A stretch of 64,000 nucleotides of DNA from contig NZ_JAQTLS010000012.1 in NCBI RefSeq assembly GCF_028714775.1, forward strand, positions 1-64,000, read 5' to 3'. The stretch comes from Thiothrix sp. (lineage in GTDB: Bacteria > Pseudomonadota > Gammaproteobacteria > Thiotrichales > Thiotrichaceae). Shown one piece after another: positions 58,698-64,000 of this stretch (positions within the stretch are counted from its first letter, which is position 1; each line of letters starts with the position of its first letter). The translations under genes and the position numbers were made by a program. A model generated the notes under the pieces. That model ran no database searches. It was not told the DNA's origin and was given only the letters and a program-made list of their open reading frames with translations.

Positions 58698-60400
58698 GGT
58701 TCTTACTGCTTGTTTTATTCTGGCTCAGCCCTTTATGGGTACAAGCTGCCAGCATTACTGCCCAGTTTGACCGCAACCCGGTGGCGTTGGGCGACCCAGT
58801 GACGCTGACCTTTACGGCGAATGGTGTTGTTGACAGCGAACCGGATTTTTCCCCGCTACAGCAAGACTTCGAGATTCGCGGGCGCTCCCAAAGTAACAGT
58901 TTCAATATGATTAATGGCGTCAGCAGCGTCCAAACTTTGTGGGAGTTAAACTTGTATCCTCGCAACACGGGTACACTAAAAATTCCCCCCATCCAGTTTG
59001 GCGGCGAACAGTGCCAAGTCCCTGAATTGCAAGTGTTGGATCAGCCGCCACCGACAGCAGGCGGTACAGATGATGACATTCTCATCGAATTGGAAGCTGA
59101 GCCGAAACAGCCTTACGTCCAACAGCAAACCATTATTACCCAGCGCATGTTGCACATTGCCCCTTTGCAGCAGCAAGCGACTTTGAGCCATCCGCCTATC
59201 GAAGCAGGTAAAGGCAACATCCAGCAAATCGGTAGTACCCGTAACACCACTATGATGCGTAATGGGCGTAACTATCAGGTGATCGAACGCCGTTATGCAC
59301 TGTTTCCGCAACAAAGTGGCGAGCTGACACTGGGGCGTACCGCCTTTGAGGGCATTCTGGCTGAACCCGGCCCTAATAGTTTTGACCCGTTTGGGATTTC
59401 GGGGAAACGTATCCGGCGTTTTTCCCAACCAATGACACTGCAAATCCAGACACAACCTGCCGCTTATAACGGTAAACAATGGTTGCCTGCCCAAAGCATT
59501 ACGCTGAATGCCCACTGGCAAACCCCGGTCGACAAACTCAAGGCTGGCGAACCCGTTACCCTGACTTTAGCTATCGTGGCAGAGGGACTGGCTGCGGAAC
59601 AATTACCCAAGTTGGAGGTGCAAGCCCCCGCTGGTATCAAGGCATACACTGACCAGCCCGAATTGCGTAACGAGACCAATAATGATGGCATCATTGGTGT
59701 CCGCCAAGAAAAATGGGTCATCGTCGTGCCGTATAACGGTGAATACGAATTACCGCCGATCACTCTCGATTGGTGGAATATCGCCACTGGCAAGCAAGAA
59801 ACCGCCCAAGTTAATGCGGTAAAAATGCACGTCAGCGGTGGGCAGGTAGCCCCAGCGGGGGCTACGCCCCCCTCGCCAGTAAGTCCCCAACAACAAGCAT
59901 CCGCCCCTGCGGCGGCAGCACCTACACCCGTCCCCCCAGCATCAACCAAATGGTCATTATGGGAACAGATTGCCGCAATTTTACTACTGTTGTGGTCGTT
60001 GTTGAGCCTTGGTTGGCTGGTACGCCTCTGGCAGCAAAAGCAACGGAATTCAGCACCAAAAACGGCAGTATCTTCCGTTTTACCCCCTAAAGCTGATGCG
60101 CGGGTAGTATTACGGCAATTGGAACAAGCCTGCCGCCAGAACCAAGCGCAAGCTGCACACGATGCATTGTTACAGTGGATGGATGTTGGTTTGAATATTC
60201 ATCCTGCCTTGGTTTCGGCGCTGCGCGAACAGGCTGCCCCTGCTTTGCAAGCCGAACTGGATACATTGAATACCGCACTATTCGGGCGTGACAGCAGTGG
60301 CTGGAAGGGTGCGGCGTTGTGGCAGGCTATTCAAACTTTCAAGCCTGCCACACAGGTTACATCCAACGATTCGGGTTTGGCAGAGCTTTACCCGGATTAG
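58691..60400 (+). CDS. BatD-type protein
   Basis: The 569-residue product has a signal peptide (FLLLVLFWLSPLWVQA), a periplasmic region of Ig-like strands (ITAQFDRNPVALGDPVTLTF, LYPRNTGTLKIPPI, ERRYALFPQQSGELTLG), a Pro/Ala-rich linker (about 390-415), one C-terminal helix (IAAILLLLWSLLSLGWLVRL) and a helical cytoplasmic end. This is the BatD layout and closes the BAT operon. A perfect eight-base-pair palindrome falls in the linker coding region. It is convergent with the surface lipoprotein gene, eight bases away. Confidence 0.92.
   Translation: MVRFLLLVLFWLSPLWVQAASITAQFDRNPVALGDPVTLTFTANGVVDSEPDFSPLQQDFEIRGRSQSNSFNMINGVSSVQTLWELNLYPRNTGTLKIPPIQFGGEQCQVPELQVLDQPPPTAGGTDDDILIELEAEPKQPYVQQQTIITQRMLHIAPLQQQATLSHPPIEAGKGNIQQIGSTRNTTMMRNGRNYQVIERRYALFPQQSGELTLGRTAFEGILAEPGPNSFDPFGISGKRIRRFSQPMTLQIQTQPAAYNGKQWLPAQSITLNAHWQTPVDKLKAGEPVTLTLAIVAEGLAAEQLPKLEVQAPAGIKAYTDQPELRNETNNDGIIGVRQEKWVIVVPYNGEYELPPITLDWWNIATGKQETAQVNAVKMHVSGGQVAPAGATPPSPVSPQQQASAPAAAAPTPVPPASTKWSLWEQIAAILLLLWSLLSLGWLVRLWQQKQRNSAPKTAVSSVLPPKADARVVLRQLEQACRQNQAQAAHDALLQWMDVGLNIHPALVSALREQAAPALQAELDTLNTALFGRDSSGWKGAALWQAIQTFKPATQVTSNDSGLAELYPD
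59846..59865. repeat. Perfect palindrome within the batD linker region
   Basis: GTAGCCCC and GGGGCTAC flank AGCG, followed by GCCCCCC. It encodes part of the Pro/Ala linker in BatD. Short GC-rich palindromes of this kind are often dispersed repeats that settle in tolerant linkers; no second copy was seen in this window. Confidence 0.5.
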
Positions 60401-60408
60401 CTTTCAGC

Positions 60409-62748
60409 TTAAGAACCGCACCACCAGCACTTGCCTTGAGTTTCTTGGAAGGTCATTGATGCGTCGTATTTGGGGGCGCTACTGCGGCGCTCGTTTAGGC
60501 TCCGCTTGATACCAAACAGACCCCATGTATGGAATGATTGGGGCTGTGTGTACAACATGAATTGCTGACCGCCCGCATCCTTCCAAGCATTGAGTAAGGT
60601 TGTATAACGTACTCCCATCTCAGGTGATAGGTTGGCTTCTTCAAACAAGGTTCGGCGTATTGCATCTGTATCACCGTCAACGGTTAAGTGTTGCCCTCCC
60701 TCATACGCATACAACGCTTTGCCAAATCTAGCGGCTTCCGCCGCTTGATTGGTAATGAGTGTGCGCAATGCGGGCAATCCATAAGGGTCATAGGTGTTAT
60801 CAATGGCAGCGAAAACCTCATCCAACGTCGTTACTTCATCCAAGGTTTTTGGGATTTTTACACGATCGTTACAAACGTGAGTAGACGGGGGAGTAGATAG
60901 AGGCGGACGTTTTTGGCAAGCTAAAAAATAGGCGTTCATGGCGACGGCATCGACATGGTTTTTCGTATCACCGTAATTTAGCATATTGCGGGTGAGGTAA
61001 ATATCCGTCTGGACTGTACCGAGAATGCGCACCAATCTGCTATTATCGCCGAATACGTTCTCCCACTTCTGGAAAATTTCAGTGGCACGTTTCGCATAGT
61101 AAAGTGCACCCGCCCAGTATTCATAATTGTCATAACCAGCACCCAAGCCAAGATCCATACCTTTTTTACGCACATACAGTGATCCCCAGAAAATAGGATT
61201 CCACGCTTCATTAGTGTATTCGATGTGGGCTTTTAGTTCATGTTTCAGATGCTTCTCAACATAATCGGCAAACCTCGTTACATAATCGTCGGTGGCATTG
61301 TGAGGGATGTTAAACCACGGGTGTGCATTCAGTTGGTTGGCGAGTTCGACAGCGACTTCCAAAGGAACACCTCGCCCATAGCGTTCAAGTAGTGGTGTAT
61401 TTGTGGAACCACCCCATGTAGCAGCATCCATTTGTGCCCGTTGTGCCCACGTGAAATCTTGCAATAGGCAGGTACTATAGGCATTGCCAGTTAGTCCAGT
61501 GCAGGCATTTTTACTAGGGCTGGCTTCCATGAGATTCATCATGCGGATGACGCGAAAGTCCTTCATGAAACGCAGGTAATCAGGATTGAATACGATGGCG
61601 TTACGGCCTTTGGTGGGGTCGGAATTGGTTTTCAGTGTTTCTGCAAAATCTCGGTATGTGCCAGATGGGCAGTGGGAAGCATCTGCAACCCTCACAAATG
61701 GATTACCCTCACAGATACCGCCAGGCATAATAATACGGATGTTACGGATAGGGTCATGCACGTCTGTTGTTTTAATGCTTAAGTTGATCATTCCCCCATT
61801 GTTGAAGCTGATAGTAATTTCCTCTTTCCCTTGGATGTTATTTGATCCAGGTACAAGGCTTGCATCATTGCCGTATTCAAGCGTCCCTTTGCCATCGTAA
61901 AGAACGGTATAAATGCCTGCTGGGATATTTTCTGCTGTGGCATTATTCACCAATACCGTTCTGATGGTGCAGGAGGTGCTGTTCGCAGCAGGTACAGGCC
62001 AGCCATTAGCATCGTAATCGATGCTGCCACTACCACAACTTGAAAGTTCTTTAAATGGACGTGCAACCCGGAAAATGTCAACGAACGGGACAGCCTGTGC
62101 AATTGAGTTCTGTTCCGCCTGTGGTGCTTCCGTATTCATTCCCAGTGACGGCTTGAACGTTGCTGGAGGGGAAATGCCCTCCTTCGCCAGTTGTACCGCT
62201 AGCGCATCAGCAAATTGGTCACTGGTAAATGCCACTGTTGGCGCAGAGGCAGCACTGGAAAAATTAACACCATTATTCGGATTATGATCCACATCCCAAC
62301 CAATCAGAAAACGTTCGATATTTTCTGTGGTGGTGTTACGGCATTTCACAAAGTCAGGATTGCCGCTGCACAGAGGTGTCGCAAGCTCCTGTGCTGTGAT
62401 TTTAGTTGCAGCCGGAACGGAGAATACTCGCCCGCCAATGCTGAAACTGATGCTATCTCCAGCCACATAGCTAAAACTGCCATTAGCATCGGTTATGCCG
62501 CTAGTTTGGGCGGCAATCGTGGCTGTCATCGCCGATTGCGCAGAGCTAGCTCCCGCCGCAGAAGTCAATGTATAGGCAATCCCTCCTGCCGCAATGTCAG
62601 TACCATTACTGGACAGAAGAAACTTGCCACTTAAAGTCGTTGGTGTTGGAGGTGGTGTCGTATCTCCACCGCCTCCACCGCCCCCACCACCGCCGCAGCC
62701 AGTAAGGGCAACGATACCTGCAACAGCGATACCATGCCGCAAATACAT
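60409..62748 (-). CDS. Surface lipoprotein with a GH-A-like (glycosidase) catalytic region
   Basis: The 779-residue product begins with a lipoprotein signal (HGIAVAGIVALTGC, lipobox LTGC) and ten glycines, a linker typical of surface-exposed lipoproteins. Residues 30-160 form a domain (GGIAYTLTSAAG, GITDANGSFSYVAGDSISFS, NIERFLIGWDVDHNPNNGVN) that parallels the N-terminus of the M60 protein in this window. The C-terminal 400 residues look like a TIM barrel of glycoside hydrolase clan A: LANQLNAHPWFNIPHNATDD and AHIEYTNEAWNPIFWG, with Asn-Glu of YTNEAWN as candidate acid/base. Substrate is unknown. The start chosen is 62748 for the lipoprotein signal, but its ribosome binding site is weak and the frame is open upstream into a YidD-like region with a good one. 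Confidence 0.7.
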   Translation of the reverse strand: MYLRHGIAVAGIVALTGCGGGGGGGGGGDTTPPPTPTTLSGKFLLSSNGTDIAAGGIAYTLTSAAGASSAQSAMTATIAAQTSGITDANGSFSYVAGDSISFSIGGRVFSVPAATKITAQELATPLCSGNPDFVKCRNTTTENIERFLIGWDVDHNPNNGVNFSSAASAPTVAFTSDQFADALAVQLAKEGISPPATFKPSLGMNTEAPQAEQNSIAQAVPFVDIFRVARPFKELSSCGSGSIDYDANGWPVPAANSTSCTIRTVLVNNATAENIPAGIYTVLYDGKGTLEYGNDASLVPGSNNIQGKEEITISFNNGGMINLSIKTTDVHDPIRNIRIIMPGGICEGNPFVRVADASHCPSGTYRDFAETLKTNSDPTKGRNAIVFNPDYLRFMKDFRVIRMMNLMEASPSKNACTGLTGNAYSTCLLQDFTWAQRAQMDAATWGGSTNTPLLERYGRGVPLEVAVELANQLNAHPWFNIPHNATDDYVTRFADYVEKHLKHELKAHIEYTNEAWNPIFWGSLYVRKKGMDLGLGAGYDNYEYWAGALYYAKRATEIFQKWENVFGDNSRLVRILGTVQTDIYLTRNMLNYGDTKNHVDAVAMNAYFLACQKRPPLSTPPSTHVCNDRVKIPKTLDEVTTLDEVFAAIDNTYDPYGLPALRTLITNQAAEAARFGKALYAYEGGQHLTVDGDTDAIRRTLFEEANLSPEMGVRYTTLLNAWKDAGGQQFMLYTQPQSFHTWGLFGIKRSLNERRSSAPKYDASMTFQETQGKCWWCGS

Positions 62749-63054
62749 ATGCTTCAGAGTAAAACCGTGTTGTTTGGATACTGCACGGCAATGACGGCTA
62801 CGTTGCCAAATAAGGTGAATTGCAGTCAGGAGTGGATAAGTTTCCAGAACGTGAAGCGCGTGGTCGGAACAACTGGCTTCCCCATTGTGCGTATGGCAGG
62901 CACACTGATAACCTTTGTGTGGTGAAATGTAGGTTTGATAAAACACAAATAGTTTTTGTAACAAAAAACGTATCCCGCTGCTTGGTAGATGCAGGAGAAA
63001 ACTGATAAGTTCCAAACCAATCAAGAACTTCCTTGTTTGAGGATACGTCCGCAT
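62749..63054 (-). other. yidD: YidD-like coding region in frame with the downstream lipoprotein
   Basis: These 102 codons resemble the membrane-insertion efficiency factor YidD, in the variant with YISPHKGYQCACHTHNGEASCSD (compare SPYKGFRCAxxxxHGxxSCSE), an amphipathic N-terminal helix (SGIRFLLQKLFVFYQ) and an ending HLIWQRSRHCRA. The ATG at 63054 has GGAG six bases upstream. There is no stop codon before the lipoprotein signal begins, so either this is a true fusion or the yidD stop has been lost (by mutation, deletion or sequencing error). YidD is usually a free protein next to rnpA and yidC, so this copy is also displaced. Confidence 0.6.
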
Positions 63055-63108
63055 TGTGCACTCCATAAATGTCTGTTTTCTACTCGTCCTATTGGACAAG
63101 GAGTATTC

Positions 63109-63531
63109 ATGAAAATTCCTATTATCCCTATTTTTTTTGCTGTAATTCTGACTGCATGTAATACAGTCAAACCAGATGCAAAGTCAATAGGTTCTGTTAG
63201 CCCGCCCGCTGATGTTGATGTGGTGCGCATGGTGATAAACCAGCAGCAAAACATCCGTGCTACCGTTTATGTCGTTGCTGATGTAGCAATGGTTCAGGTG
63301 GATAAGAAAGAACCACAACGTCTGACAGGTATAAACCCCATGCTGTACCCTGATTTTCGTCAGATTTTTTTTCGGATACAAGACAAAAATCGGGATGGGT
63401 TTAAAGAGATTGCTGTTCTGGCAGGAACAAGTTTTGCCGCTGCTGACTTATGCTATGACGTATTTCATTACAATTCTGTAACCGGAAAATTTACCCGCAG
63501 GTTAGAAGATTTTTACTGCACTCACGGCTGA
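63109..63531 (+). CDS. Small lipoprotein of unknown function
   Basis: The 140-residue product has a lipoprotein signal (IPIIPIFFAVILTAC, lipobox LTAC) and a mature domain with IRIQDKNRDGFKEI-like residues (FFRIQDKNRDGFKEIAVLAG), an Asp-rich loop that resembles an EF-hand or FG-GAP calcium loop (DKNRDGFKE). Two late cysteines (ADLCYDVF, DFYCTHG) may pair. The start at 63109 has AAGGAG seven bases upstream. It is divergent from the YidD-like region with about 54 bp between starts and is convergent with recG. Confidence 0.75.
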   Translation: MKIPIIPIFFAVILTACNTVKPDAKSIGSVSPPADVDVVRMVINQQQNIRATVYVVADVAMVQVDKKEPQRLTGINPMLYPDFRQIFFRIQDKNRDGFKEIAVLAGTSFAAADLCYDVFHYNSVTGKFTRRLEDFYCTHG

Positions 63532-63534
63532 TGA

Positions 63535-64000
63535 TTAACTCTGAAAAAACCGCGTCGCCGTATCCTCACCCACCCGCTGTAACCACCGCTGGGTGAGCAT
63601 CGCCACCCGCTCAGGATACTGCGCCACAATTTCCCGCGCTGCTACCTGCACTGTCGGTAATAAATGCTGATCACGCAACAAACTGGCGATTTTCAAGCGT
63701 ACATCCCCGGTTTGGCGAGTACCCAACACTTCACCGGGGCCACGTAATTCCAGATCAATATCCGCGATTCTGAAACCGTCAGTCGTGGTGCGCATTGCGT
63801 CCAGCCGCTTGCGGGCAGTCTTGCCCAAGGGTGCTTGGTAAAGCAGCACGCAACTGCTGGCAACGCTGCCGCGCCCGACCCGTCCGCGTAATTGATGTAA
63901 TTGTGCCAAGCCCATGCGCTCGGCATTTTCGATGACCATCAGTGAGGCATTCGGCACATCCACTCCGACTTCAATCACGGTGGTCGCCACCAGCAATTGC
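63535..64000 (-). CDS. recG: ATP-dependent DNA helicase RecG, C-terminal part (window edge)
   Basis: RecG remodels stalled forks and branched DNA. Only the last 155 or so codons are in the window; the gene continues beyond 64000. Visible blocks are helicase motif V (ATTVIEVGVDVPNASLMVIE), motif VI (QLHQLRGRVGRG) and the RecG-specific C-terminal pattern DGFRIADIDLELRGPGEVLG followed by TRQTGDVRLKIASL. The end is intact (TATRFFQS then stop). It is convergent with the small lipoprotein gene three bases away. Confidence 0.95.
   Translation of the reverse strand, partial: QLLVATTVIEVGVDVPNASLMVIENAERMGLAQLHQLRGRVGRGSVASSCVLLYQAPLGKTARKRLDAMRTTTDGFRIADIDLELRGPGEVLGTRQTGDVRLKIASLLRDQHLLPTVQVAAREIVAQYPERVAMLTQRWLQRVGEDTATRFFQS

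Noticed and set aside
62594..62794. Plus-strand proline-run ORF opposite the lipoprotein linker
   Set aside because: The poly-Pro is the antisense reading of the polyglycine codons after the lipobox.

Overview
The window looks like chromosome from a filamentous, sulfur-oxidising gammaproteobacterium of the Thiotrichaceae (Thiothrix-like). This is an inference from gene content: a form I phosphoribulokinase (Calvin cycle), gammaproteobacterial-style LeuS/LptE, MetH, XerD, BolA and RecG, many surface lipoproteins, and a CHAT/STAND-rich conflict locus of the kind common in multicellular bacteria. No tRNA, rRNA or CRISPR array was seen. Most genes are moderately GC-rich; the O-acyltransferase remnant (0.1-2 kb) and the 30-31.4 kb gene are clearly AT-rich and look acquired.

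Layout. 0-2 kb: the end of an IS256-like element inserted into an acyltransferase/SGNH gene, which it truncates. 2-9.2 kb: mtaD/mtnA (nucleoside and methylthioribose salvage, divergent), an unknown membrane protein, xerD, then a tightly spaced pair of Tat-exported enzymes (agmatine deiminase and flavin amine oxidase) suggesting periplasmic polyamine breakdown. 9.2-15.5 kb: a DUF4405 membrane cytochrome-like gene divergent from a four-gene tripartite efflux operon (TolC/NodT-like lipoprotein, MacA, MacB-type ATPase, permease), with several CpxR-like TTTAC-N5-TTTAC boxes in the shared upstream region, then a LysR regulator. 15.7-24 kb: a broken secreted-protein remnant, a 1,806-residue M60/ImpA-like surface metalloprotease, a small unknown, an FAD-dependent dehydrogenase and a protoglobin. 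24.2-29.2 kb: sucA without sucB, a Fic-like protein with a decayed motif, a secreted unknown. 29.3-31.3 kb: an accessory island with a TacA/TacT toxin-antitoxin pair and an AT-rich gene carrying an RNxxxH HEPN-type motif. 31.4-41.3 kb: housekeeping genes metH, phosphoribulokinase, a GDT1-type cation exporter, leuS and lptE.

41.3-53.1 kb is the most unusual region. It sits where holA would often follow lptE, and holds a divergent 497-residue unknown, a transglutaminase-elicitor-like enzyme, an 1,821-residue protein joining two alpha/beta-hydrolase units, an M17-N/macro-like region, a CHAT (caspase-like) protease and a TPR tail, then a STAND-like ATPase with near-identical TPR repeats and a Uma2 nuclease. 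I read it as a candidate conflict or programmed-death system; that function is inference.

53.1-60.4 kb: bolA divergent from a complete MoxR/BAT operon (MoxR, DUF58, DUF4381, BatA, BatB/C fusion, BatD). 60.4-64 kb: a polyglycine-linked surface lipoprotein with a GH-A-like catalytic region whose reading frame is continuous with an upstream YidD-like gene, a small lipoprotein, and the 3' end of recG at the right edge.
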